A stretch of 26,142 nucleotides of DNA, from the NCBI GenBank assembly GCA_031581485.1, contig JAVLBA010000036.1, forward strand, positions 1 to 26,142, in the 5' to 3' direction. Numbering within the stretch: the stretch's first letter is position 1; every line of letters starts with the position of its first letter. Below, piece after piece: positions 1 through 5,939 of the stretch. Both the position numbers and the translations under genes were made by a program. The stretch is from BM506 sp031581485 (GTDB lineage Bacteria > Desulfobacterota > Desulfobulbia > Desulfobulbales > SURF-16). The notes under the pieces were generated by a model. That model did not search any database. It saw only the letters and a list, made by a program, of their open reading frames with translations, and was not told where the DNA came from.

Positions 1-820
1 GGGCGTCAAAGGCGGTGGCCAGCGCACCGGTGAAGTCGCCTGTGGCCACGTACGAGTTGTAGGTAGTATCATCTACAACTACGTCAACGGGATGCATGCC
101 GGCACCACCAAAGTCGGCATGGCAGCTCAGGCACCAGTCCGACATACCGGTGCCGTAGTTGGTGTAGTCACCATACGATGTGCTATAGCTGTTTGAAGAA
201 GTGGCCACCGGGGCGGCCGCCGTGATCGTCTTAAAAGCGGCATCGCCCAGCAGGCGGAAGTTGCCGTGGATGGAGCCGTCCGCGGGATCAGCCGCGCCAT
301 AGGAGCCGGAGACCGAGATGGGGCCGGTGCCGGCGGCAGTGCCACCGCTGACCTGGCCATGGGGATCATGACAGCTGGTACAGCCCAGGGTACTGGCGGT
401 CATGGTGCCGCCCGGCGCTGTGGTATTGGTAGGATCGGCGGCAAAGCCGAAGTCCGCGGCCACGATATTATGGCCGTGGTTCTCGGCCAGGGACTCTCGC
501 TCGATACGATCAAACCAGGTATAGCCGGTCTTGACCCAGAAAAAGTCACCGCCCTGATTGGTATTGGCACCGTTGGCGCTGGCAATGTGATAGCCGCCGC
601 CGCCGTCATGGCAGTTGAGGCAGGTGGAGCTGGCGTCCGAGCCCTTCATCAGGGCAGCACCTGTAGTATCAGCTATCCGGGCGTTATCGGCCGAGTTATG
701 CATAGAATGGCAGCCGTCGCAGTGGGCCACACCGCCGCCGTGAAAGGCCAGGGCATTACCGCCCATGGCCAGGGTCAAGAGTCCGGCACCAGCCAGTGCC
801 AAGGTATAGGTCTTCTTCAT
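1..820 (-). CDS. omcS: OmcS-like multiheme c-type cytochrome, partial (3' end beyond window)
   Basis: Reading the minus strand from ATG at 820 gives 273 residues that remain open at the window edge. A GGAGG ribosome site lies seven bases upstream of the start. Residues 1-25 form a Sec signal peptide (MKK, hydrophobic core, ALA before FHGGG). Four CxxCH heme sites are visible at residues 34-38 (CDGCH), 67-71 (CLNCH), 147-151 (CTSCH) and 230-234 (CLSCH). The order and surroundings (FHGGGVAHCDGCHSMHNS, GGDFFWVK, GHNIVAADF, CTSCHDPHG, YGTGMSDWC) match, from memory, the first four of six hemes of Geobacter sulfurreducens OmcS, which polymerises into extracellular electron-conducting filaments. OmcS is about 430 residues, so roughly 60% is present here. 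The expected location is secreted or cell surface, with electrons passed to minerals or partner cells. The leader carries a GEMM riboswitch and an NHL-repeat gene lies upstream. Family assignment is strong; filament formation is inferred. Confidence 0.88.
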   Translation of the reverse strand, partial: MKKTYTLALAGAGLLTLAMGGNALAFHGGGVAHCDGCHSMHNSADNARIADTTGAALMKGSDASSTCLNCHDGGGGYHIASANGANTNQGGDFFWVKTGYTWFDRIERESLAENHGHNIVAADFGFAADPTNTTAPGGTMTASTLGCTSCHDPHGQVSGGTAAGTGPISVSGSYGAADPADGSIHGNFRLLGDAAFKTITAAAPVATSSNSYSTSYGDYTNYGTGMSDWCLSCHADFGGAGMHPVDVVVDDTTYNSYVATGDFTGALATAFDA

Positions 821-861
821 TGCATCCTCCAACAATCTCTGTTTCTTCTTTTTTTGACAAT

Positions 862-935
862 CTCCGACAGCCCAGCCATCCCGCCAGGGGATCTGTGACT
901 TTGTGCCCCTGCCTTGCGACAGGTTTACCTTTTTC
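862..935 (-). promoter_or_regulatory. GEMM (cyclic di-GMP-I class) riboswitch in the cytochrome leader
   Basis: Read on the minus strand, AGGTAAACC (930-922) leads into a 6-bp stem, CCTGTC/GGCAGG (923-918 with 913-908), closed by a GCAA tetraloop. The junction GGCACAAAGTC follows. A second arm pairs ACAG (896-893) with CTGT (870-867) and ATCCC (892-888) with GGGAT (882-878). An internal GGCTGGG resembles the tetraloop receptor, and CGGA ends the core. This order of AAACC, GNRA loop, CAAAG and GGGCTGTCGGA is the GEMM-I consensus. The base aligning with G20 of the Vibrio Vc2 aptamer appears to be G, which favours c-di-GMP over cGAMP (cGAMP-type Geobacter aptamers carry A). The aptamer ends about 40 bases before the cytochrome ATG and no U-rich terminator follows, so translational control is more likely. 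Confidence 0.85.
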
Positions 936-950
936 GAAGGATGTGTTTTG

Positions 951-974
951 CGGCTCACAAAAGCCGACTTTTTT
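951..974 (+). terminator. Plus-strand hairpin with T-run opposite the cytochrome leader
   Basis: CGGCT (951-955) pairs with AGCCG (962-966) around a six-base loop, followed by AC and six T. This has intrinsic terminator form on the plus strand, yet no plus-strand gene ends here. It might stop antisense transcripts entering the NHL gene, or the same stem on the minus strand may be part of the riboswitch leader. The stem is short and the call is weak. Confidence 0.3.
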
Positions 975-1085
975 CTCTCCGTACTAGGTAACTGTCCTTC
1001 TCCTGCTGGTTCTCCACCTCCTTATCTGTGGTAACGAGGCCGGAGCCTCCTTGTGTGCGGCCGGGGAAGGCAGCCTCCTCCCTGG

Positions 1086-2090
1086 TCACTGGAAGACGAG
1101 CCGGAAGACGCTGACGCCGCGGTTGGCGGCCTGGGCCACATAGAGCCTGCCCGCCTCCCCGTCCACGGCAATGTCATCCGGCACGATGAGATTCTCCTCC
1201 CCGTTGCCGCGATGGCCGAATTCCCCGAGGAATTCGAAGTTGTGGTCAAAGACCATGACCACCGACCGCAGCCGATCAGACACATAGATGTTGCCGTGTC
1301 CGTCGCCGGCGATGCCGGCGACCACTCCGAATTTGCCCGGTCCGCTTCCCGAACGGCCGAAGCTCTCGAGAACACCGGCCTGCTCAAGGCGGAAGGCGGC
1401 AAAGAGCACGGGCACCGTGAAATAGATGGTGCCTTGGTCATCCACCGCAAATCCGCCCATCTCAAGCCCTTGCGTCTTTTTTCTCTCCCGGTCCTGCTCC
1501 GCTGCCATGTCCTGCAGTTGGACGCCGAGCCGATGCAGCTTTTTGAACTCTCCCTCGCGGCTCACCACCAGGATGCGCAGAGAGGCGCTATCCACCAGAT
1601 AAAAGGAGTTGTTCCGGTAGACCAGGCAATCGGTATTGAAGGTCTCCATGGCCGGCGGCAGACCGCTGAGTTCGATGCGGCCCTCAGGCTCGCCCCGGTA
1701 ATCCAGGGTCATGATGCTGGCGGCCCCGGCCCGGTTGGAGAGGAGATAGATGGAGCCATCCTCTCCCACGGTCATGTCGGCCACTGAGCCGGCATTGTCC
1801 TGCAGCTCAAAGGTGAAGATCTCCATGCCGTTTTCATTGAAGATCTGCACCTGCCTGTCGCCGCGGTTGAAGGTGTAGATCTCCCGAAAGCGCTGATCCA
1901 CATCAAGCCGGGCCCATTGGGAAGGAATGGTGCCGGAAAAATCAGAGAGCATGTACTGAAAGTCCGCCTTGACCCCGGCCGCGGCAGGGGTGGCTGCAGA
2001 GAGCGCGGCACAGAGGGCAAAAAGGGCGATGCAATATGTGTGGGCCTGCTGATTTCTTTTCATGGTGATAAGGGATTGAGCAAGGAGCAT
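1086..2090 (-). CDS. Exported NHL-repeat six-bladed beta-propeller protein
   Basis: The mature protein consists of repeated propeller strands such as GFAVDDQGTIYFTV, GIAGDGHGNIYVSD and DIAVDGEAGRLYVAQ, the NHL/TolB-like pattern ending in an aromatic or IYV strand. It starts with a Sec signal peptide (hydrophobic stretch CIALFALCAALSAA, then TPAAAG). I chose the ATG at 2090 (MLLAQSLITMKRN) because an AGAGG ribosome site precedes it. The internal ATG at 2063 (MKRNQQ) gives a more typical signal peptide but lacks a clear ribosome site. The frame stays open to 2270, but that extension is not protein-like and contains regulatory repeats. The gene lies 265 bp upstream of the OmcS-like cytochrome in the same orientation. 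From memory, the Geobacter omcS locus also carries an NHL-repeat gene, so a role in assembly or anchoring of the cytochrome is plausible but unproven. Confidence 0.8.
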   Translation of the reverse strand: MLLAQSLITMKRNQQAHTYCIALFALCAALSAATPAAAGVKADFQYMLSDFSGTIPSQWARLDVDQRFREIYTFNRGDRQVQIFNENGMEIFTFELQDNAGSVADMTVGEDGSIYLLSNRAGAASIMTLDYRGEPEGRIELSGLPPAMETFNTDCLVYRNNSFYLVDSASLRILVVSREGEFKKLHRLGVQLQDMAAEQDRERKKTQGLEMGGFAVDDQGTIYFTVPVLFAAFRLEQAGVLESFGRSGSGPGKFGVVAGIAGDGHGNIYVSDRLRSVVMVFDHNFEFLGEFGHRGNGEENLIVPDDIAVDGEAGRLYVAQAANRGVSVFRLVFQ

Positions 2091-2181
2091 GCCAGGGCCC
2101 TCTTCTTTTATTAAATTCCAATAATCACGACTAGATATAGAACAAAAGAGCTCCCGGTGCAGGCAGGGGGAGTGGCCCGGA

Positions 2182-2198
2182 TTGGGGATATGGCCAGA
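2182..2198. repeat. 17-bp direct repeat, copy 1 (candidate regulator site)
   Basis: TTGGGGATATGGCCAGA. It matches the copy at 2318-2334 at 15 of 17 positions and lies in the same orientation. The copies sit 136 bp apart between the divergent NHL gene and the sigma-54 promoter, about 250 and 110 bp upstream of that promoter, distances compatible with enhancer sites. Confidence 0.5.
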
Positions 2199-2205
2199 TG
2201 GCATT

Positions 2206-2261
2206 GGTGATTTCGCCCCCGAAAAATGGGGGTTATTTCTGCGGGCAATCTCAAAATCACC
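2206..2261. repeat. Nested inverted repeat upstream of the NHL gene
   Basis: GGTGATTT (2206-2213) is the exact reverse complement of AAATCACC (2254-2261). Inside is a second stem, CCCCC (2216-2220) with GGGGG (2228-2232), around a seven-base loop. Neither strand has a T-run, so this is not an intrinsic terminator. It may be a structured leader of the NHL-cytochrome transcript or a protein-binding site. Confidence 0.45.
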
Positions 2262-2300
2262 ATAATCCATGGCCGATTCGGTCGCCGGAGCGGGCCGAGT

Positions 2301-2337
2301 CCCTCTGGCAGAGATGTTTGGGGATATAACCAGAGGG
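2301..2337. repeat. 8-bp inverted repeat overlapping the second 17-bp repeat copy
   Basis: CCCTCTGG (2301-2308) and CCAGAGGG (2330-2337) are exact reverse complements separated by 21 bp. The right arm overlaps the repeat copy TTGGGGATATAACCAGA at 2318-2334. Its centre is about 115 bp upstream of the sigma-54 promoter, so an enhancer-type operator is one reading. Confidence 0.45.
2318..2334. repeat. 17-bp direct repeat, copy 2 (candidate regulator site)
   Basis: TTGGGGATATAACCAGA, differing from the copy at 2182-2198 only at the two central bases (AA versus GG). It lies about 110 bp upstream of the sigma-54 promoter at 2431-2446. Confidence 0.5.
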
Positions 2338-2430
2338 GGGGCGGTGATATTCCCACTCGGGGCTTGGAGTTAGAAAGAAGAACGGCAGAAAAGCCTGGTC
2401 AGGCCGGGCCGGAGAAGGGAGGTGCCCTGC

Positions 2431-2446
2431 TGGCACATGAATTGCT
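2431..2446 (+). promoter_or_regulatory. Sigma-54 promoter of the REC-PilZ gene
   Basis: TGGCAC-N5-TTGCT matches the -24/-12 consensus exactly, with ten bases between the GG and GC dinucleotides. The predicted start of transcription is near 2457, leaving a 26-base leader that contains the AAGGAG ribosome site at 2472-2477. An NtrC-type sigma-54 activator is encoded immediately beyond the gene it would drive. Confidence 0.8.
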
Positions 2447-2482
2447 GACTAGATCTCAACACCCTTCTGCCAAGGAGAATAT

Positions 2483-3172
2483 GTGCAAAAGAAAATCCTG
2501 ATTATTGATGACGACTATCTGATTCTATACGGTCTGAGCAAGGCCCTGCGCAGTGACACCACTGACGTCACCACGGTCCCATCGGCCACCGGGGCCGTGG
2601 AAGAGCTGGCCCATGCGCCTTATGATCTCTGCCTGATGGATCTCCACCTGCCGGATGCCAATGGCTTTGAACTGATGAAGACCATCAGAAGGACCTGGCC
2701 GCACACCAAGATAATCGTCATGACGGCCAGCTTCTTGAATGATGAGGATTTGAGTGCCAAGATCACAGAGGCGGCCACCAACGGCGCCTGCCACTTCCTG
2801 CCCAAGCCCTTTGATATCGGCGAACTGAAGGAGATTATCAGCGGGGTTTTAAACGCGGATCCTTCCCGGCTGCCCTGGGAGATGGCGGCCGGCCAGATGA
2901 CCCGGCAGACCAGAAAACATTCCCGCCATGGCTACGCCCAGGAGATGGAGATCGCCCTTGTCGATGCGCAGGGGAGAAATCCCCCGCCCCCCAGCACCAC
3001 CGCCACCTCCATTGACATCTCCGAAGGAGGGGTGGGACTGCGCACCTGTTTCCCTTTGCGCGGCAGTCAGATGATCAGCATGCGCTCCGGCTTGAGTGAG
3101 AAGATGGGCGTTGTGGTCTGGAACAGAATGGGGGCTGACAACACATGTCGAGCCGGGATACGTTTCGTCTGA
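2483..3172 (+). CDS. Response regulator with REC and PilZ (c-di-GMP-binding) domains
   Basis: Starts at GTG (2483) behind AAGGAG with five bases between. Residues 3-122 are a CheY-like receiver with acidic pocket D10/D11, phospho-acceptor D53, T81 and K108. Residues 144-229 form a PilZ domain with both nucleotide-binding motifs intact: RxxxR at 144-148 and DxSxxG at 178-183. The protein should therefore integrate a kinase signal with c-di-GMP level. It has no DNA-binding or enzymatic domain, so it probably acts by protein contact, as PilZ proteins do on motility, pilus or secretion systems. It is transcribed from a sigma-54 promoter, sits tail-to-tail with the NtrC-type activator gene, and is divergent from the riboswitch-controlled cytochrome locus. 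The partner kinase is not evident nearby. Confidence 0.88.
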   Translation: MQKKILIIDDDYLILYGLSKALRSDTTDVTTVPSATGAVEELAHAPYDLCLMDLHLPDANGFELMKTIRRTWPHTKIIVMTASFLNDEDLSAKITEAATNGACHFLPKPFDIGELKEIISGVLNADPSRLPWEMAAGQMTRQTRKHSRHGYAQEMEIALVDAQGRNPPPPSTTATSIDISEGGVGLRTCFPLRGSQMISMRSGLSEKMGVVVWNRMGADNTCRAGIRFV

Positions 3173-3265
3173 GAAACGGGGAGGGGCACCGCTGTTTTTT
3201 GCAACGGCAGGGCGGAAGGATTCCCAGCCCCCCGAAAAGGGGGCAGGGGTTACGAAAGGCGGCGA

Positions 3266-4660
3266 TTATTCCAGGCCGAATTTTTTGACCTGATATCTGA
3301 GGGTGTCGTAGCTGACCCGCAGGAGCTGGGCCGCCTTGGTCTTGTTGTGGTTTGTGCGGTCCAGGGCCTGCTGAATGAGGTCCTTCTCCACTTCGTCCAA
3401 GGCAATGCCCTCCTCCGGCAGAATGATCTTCGCATTTTTGCGGCGCTCTTTCTTCTGATAACCGGTGAGATCGGCGGGGAGATGGGTGGTGGAGATCTGG
3501 GCCGATTCTTCAAGCACCACGCACCGTTCAATGACATTGCGCAGCTCCCTGATGTTGCCCGGCCAGTGGTGACGGACCAGGGCCTTTTCCGCCTCCGGCG
3601 AAAAGGATTGCAGATTCTTTTTCTGATATTTGTGGGCGAAATTCTTGAGGAAATACCTGGTCAGCAGGGGGATGTCCTCCTTGCGCTCCCGCAGCGGCGG
3701 CAGATGGACGGCAAAGGTATTGAGGCGGTAAAAGAGATCCTCCCGGAAGGCCCCGCTGGCCACGGCCTCATTAAGATCCCGGTTGGTGGCGGCAATTATG
3801 GTGGCGTCAAAGGAAAGATCAACCTTGCCGCCCAGGCGTCGCACCATTCTGGTCTCCAGCACCCTCAGGAATTTACTCTGGACGTCAGTGCGCATATCAC
3901 CTAATTCATCCAGCAGCAGGGTGCCTCCATTGGCCAGCTCAAAGACGCCCTTCTTGTCTGATTTGGCATCGGTGAAGGCGCCGCGCGTGTGACCGAACAG
4001 CTCGTCTTCTATAAGGTTTTCAGGCAGGGCGGTACAGTTGATGGCGACAAAGGGGGCATAGGTGCCGCTGCTTTCTTCTTCACAGTGGAGCAGGTCATGA
4101 AAATAGCGGGCCAGCACCTCCTTGCCGGTACCTGATTCGCCGGTGATGAGCAGCATCCCGGTGCGGGCCTTGGCAAACATCTCCACCTGGCTGAGGATGT
4201 CCTGCATGGCCGGAGAGTTACCGGCCACCTGGCTGTCCATGCAGACCTGGCCGCTGCGGCGCAGATAGTCTACTTCATCCTTGAGCCGGGAGGTCTCCAG
4301 GATGTTGGCCACCACAATCAACACCTCTTCAATGTTGAAGGGTTTGGTGAGATAGTCGGCAGCGCCGAGCTTCATGGCCCGGATGGCGGAGTGGGCCGAG
4401 TCATCGCTGGTGAGCATGATCACCGGAATCTGGACCTTCTCCCGGGTCATTTCCTCCAGGATCTCCAGGCCATTGTATTCTTCGTCAAGCTGGATATCCA
4501 GGAGGACCAGGTCGGGCTGCCAGGCCACGATTTTATTAAGGAGATCCTGGCCGCTGGTCTCAAACTTGGTTTCATAACCCTCTTTCTGCAGAGAACGGGC
4601 CAGCATGGTGACGATGAGCTCATCGTCGTCCACCAGAAAAATCCTGCCATTCTTTTTCAT
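3266..4660 (-). CDS. Sigma-54-dependent response regulator (NtrC family)
   Basis: A 464-residue protein with the full NtrC layout. The receiver spans residues 5-122 with phospho-acceptor D55 and K107. The AAA+ domain spans about 145-385 with Walker A GESGTGKE at 174-181, Walker B TLLLDE at 247-252 and arginine-rich FREDLFYRLN near 305-314. A Fis-type helix-turn-helix is at 439-461. The sigma-54 contact loop reads GAFTDA (227-232) rather than GAFTGA; D at this position occurs in natural family members and does not by itself mean loss of function. It would open sigma-54 promoters such as the one at 2431-2446. No histidine kinase is adjacent. Its gene is convergent with the REC-PilZ gene, with a GC-rich hairpin (GCCCCC/GGGGGC, 3227-3244) between them. 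Confidence 0.92.
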   Translation of the reverse strand: MKKNGRIFLVDDDELIVTMLARSLQKEGYETKFETSGQDLLNKIVAWQPDLVLLDIQLDEEYNGLEILEEMTREKVQIPVIMLTSDDSAHSAIRAMKLGAADYLTKPFNIEEVLIVVANILETSRLKDEVDYLRRSGQVCMDSQVAGNSPAMQDILSQVEMFAKARTGMLLITGESGTGKEVLARYFHDLLHCEEESSGTYAPFVAINCTALPENLIEDELFGHTRGAFTDAKSDKKGVFELANGGTLLLDELGDMRTDVQSKFLRVLETRMVRRLGGKVDLSFDATIIAATNRDLNEAVASGAFREDLFYRLNTFAVHLPPLRERKEDIPLLTRYFLKNFAHKYQKKNLQSFSPEAEKALVRHHWPGNIRELRNVIERCVVLEESAQISTTHLPADLTGYQKKERRKNAKIILPEEGIALDEVEKDLIQQALDRTNHNKTKAAQLLRVSYDTLRYQVKKFGLE

Positions 4661-4762
4661 TGTCCTGTCCCCATGCTGATGCTGAAAAACTAGAGAGACG
4701 CTCGTTTAGTAAAATTCAGGAAACCGTAAACACCAGGGAAAATCAACCCATAAATTATAGTA

Positions 4763-4788
4763 CCTGCCAGCCCCCCCTGCCTGGCAGG
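4763..4788. repeat. 8-bp hairpin upstream of the sigma-54 activator gene
   Basis: CCTGCCAG (4763-4770) and CTGGCAGG (4781-4788) pair around a ten-base C-rich loop. A TATAAT-like -10 box on the minus strand (4759-4754) lies just beside it, toward the activator gene, so the palindrome may be an operator or leader structure. No clear -35 box accompanies it. Confidence 0.35.
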
Positions 4789-4881
4789 CTCCATTAACCC
4801 AAGGCCGCAGGAACCAGAAGCGCCTGGTGCAGCCGAGACGATTTCCTGAGGAGCCAAGGCGACCCGTGATCACCAGCCCGC

Positions 4882-4918
4882 TCAAAGAGGCAACCATATC
4901 CAGGAGTTGTCTCTTTGA
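4882..4918. repeat. Long stem-loop in the non-coding region
   Basis: TCAAAGAGGCAAC (4882-4894) pairs with GTTGTCTCTTTGA (4906-4918) over 13 positions, twelve Watson-Crick and one G-T, around an 11-base loop. There is no immediate T-run, so it is not a standard terminator. It lies 37 bp before a strong plus-strand promoter. It might end a minus-strand transcript, bind a regulator, or be a dispersed repeat; a genome search would tell. Confidence 0.45.
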
Positions 4919-4954
4919 CCTCCCCAGGGCCCAACACTTCCCTTATCTTTTTTA

Positions 4955-4983
4955 TTGACACTCCTGGATCCAGCCAGTATTAT
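4955..4983 (+). promoter_or_regulatory. Strong sigma-70 promoter
   Basis: TTGACA (4955-4960), a 17-bp spacer and TATTAT (4978-4983) give a near-consensus housekeeping promoter with predicted start near 4990. The next gene downstream is the cold-shock protein at 5441, so this would make a leader of about 450 bases, or drive a separate small RNA. Confidence 0.6.
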
Positions 4984-4989
4984 ACCGTA

Positions 4990-5440
4990 TTGTCTTACGA
5001 GACCAAGGGCCATACAGCATACCCGCCCGGGACTTAGCCCCCCATATAAGGGTCATATATACCACCATCTACACACCCACACCTCTTCGAAAGCGATCAC
5101 TTATCCTCATCTCTGCCTCTACCCCCCCTTCCCGAAAACGATTAGGCATTATTGATCCCGGCGCCCACAGCATTGATGCGGGCGGGATGATTCCTGTGAG
5201 TCTCTTCGTCATGACGGCAGCAGCAAGGCGAGGCATATCAATATAGATTACGTTTTGTTGGCTTTGCAAAAGGCAAAGTCGACAGTTGCTTCACCTGGCC
5301 TCCCCTGCATGCAGGTGGTTCCGGGACAGACAGCGACATTATAGTTTTGGCGACAAAACTTTACCGGGCCGCATCCTTAAAGATCGGCCCATTTAAAAAG
5401 CGGTTCCCCATGGGAATCCAGCTCAAAGGAGTAGTACAAG
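4990..5440 (+). other. Structured non-coding leader or small RNA upstream of the cold-shock gene
   Basis: No convincing reading frame occupies this stretch. It contains successive hairpins: CGCCC/GGGCG extended by ATCC/GGAT (5155-5188), a 12-bp palindrome CCTGCATGCAGG (5304-5315), AGTTTT/AAAACT (5343-5360), GGGCCG/CGGCCC (5366-5390) and GGTTCCC/GGGAATCC (5402-5419), the last ending five bases before the ribosome site at 5425. Long structured leaders that act as thermosensors are known for cspA-type mRNAs. A separate small RNA starting near 4990 is the alternative. No intrinsic terminator was found within the stretch. Confidence 0.45.
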
Positions 5441-5641
5441 ATGGCAGAAGGAACAGTTAAATGGTTTAACGACGCAAAAGGTTTTGGTTTTATTGAGCAG
5501 GACGGCGGCAAGGATGTTTTCGTTCATCACAATGCAATCCAGGCTGAAGGTTTTAAATCTCTTCAGGAAGGCGCTCGGGTTACCTTCGACGTTGTCGACG
5601 GCCCCAAAGGTCCTGCCGCTGAGAATGTTAGAACCATGTAA
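5441..5641 (+). CDS. csp: Cold-shock protein, CspA family
   Basis: A 66-residue single cold-shock domain, the normal family length. RNP1 reads KGFGFIEQ (residues 13-20) and RNP2 reads DVFVHH (25-30), the aromatic surface that binds single-stranded RNA and DNA. AAAGGAG lies nine bases before the ATG. It acts as an RNA chaperone in the cytoplasm, though whether it is cold-induced cannot be told from sequence. It is monocistronic: a strong terminator follows within 25 bp, and a long hairpin-rich leader precedes it. Confidence 0.95.
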   Translation: MAEGTVKWFNDAKGFGFIEQDGGKDVFVHHNAIQAEGFKSLQEGARVTFDVVDGPKGPAAENVRTM

Positions 5642-5662
5642 GCATCGATAGCGACACATTGT

Positions 5663-5694
5663 AAAAAACCCCGCTTCATGCGGGGTTTTTTTTT
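5663..5694 (+). terminator. Intrinsic terminator of the cold-shock gene
   Basis: CCCCGC (5669-5674) pairs with GCGGGG (5680-5685) around TTCAT, flanked by six A on the left and nine T on the right. The A and T runs extend the stem and make it a strong terminator. Confidence 0.92.
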
Positions 5695-5744
5695 ACCCAA
5701 ATATCCTTGCTCCCTGAACAGCAACCTCCACAAAGGACAAAATC

Positions 5745-5888
5745 TTGGCCAGAACAAACTATTCATTTGAAAAGCGCCAGAAAGAATTGGCAAAGAAAAA
5801 GAAAAAAGAAGAAAAAAAACAACGCAAGCTGGAAAAACAGGCCATGCCGGACGGGGAAAAGGAGCTGGATTTCCCTCAGCAAGATTAA
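5745..5888 (+). CDS. Small conserved highly charged protein with TTG start
   Basis: A 47-residue product starting at TTG (5745) with AAAGGA seven bases upstream and ending TAA at 5888. The sequence begins (M)ARTNYSFEKRQKELAKKKK and continues as a lysine- and glutamate-rich helix to residue 31, with an acidic tail. From memory it matches a widespread small protein in Geobacter-like bacteria and pseudomonads beginning with nearly the same ARTN(Y/F)xFEKRQKELAKKKK. No function is established; the basic helix would allow nucleic-acid or ribosome binding, which is a guess. It lies between the csp terminator and the MscS-family gene, 51 bp before the latter. Confidence 0.72.
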   Translation: MARTNYSFEKRQKELAKKKKKEEKKQRKLEKQAMPDGEKELDFPQQD

Positions 5889-5939
5889 CAACGGTATGTC
5901 CATTGCCCTAAAAACCGATCACTGCCCCGAGAATAGCTG

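Noticed and set aside
266..898. 210-codon plus-strand frame at the left end
   Set aside because: It is antisense to the cytochrome gene; the minus strand gives a signal peptide and four heme motifs, the plus strand a Gly/Ala-rich product with no family features.
2091..2270. N-terminal extension of the NHL protein to ATG 2270
   Set aside because: The extra 60 residues precede a clear signal peptide, look non-protein-like and overlap the repeats and inverted repeats of the regulatory region.
4706..4897. 63-codon minus-strand frame (MVASLSGLVITGRLGSSGN...)
   Set aside because: No ribosome site, and it runs through two hairpins. The product looks vaguely like hypothetical proteins from repeated intergenic DNA, but I cannot support it as a gene.
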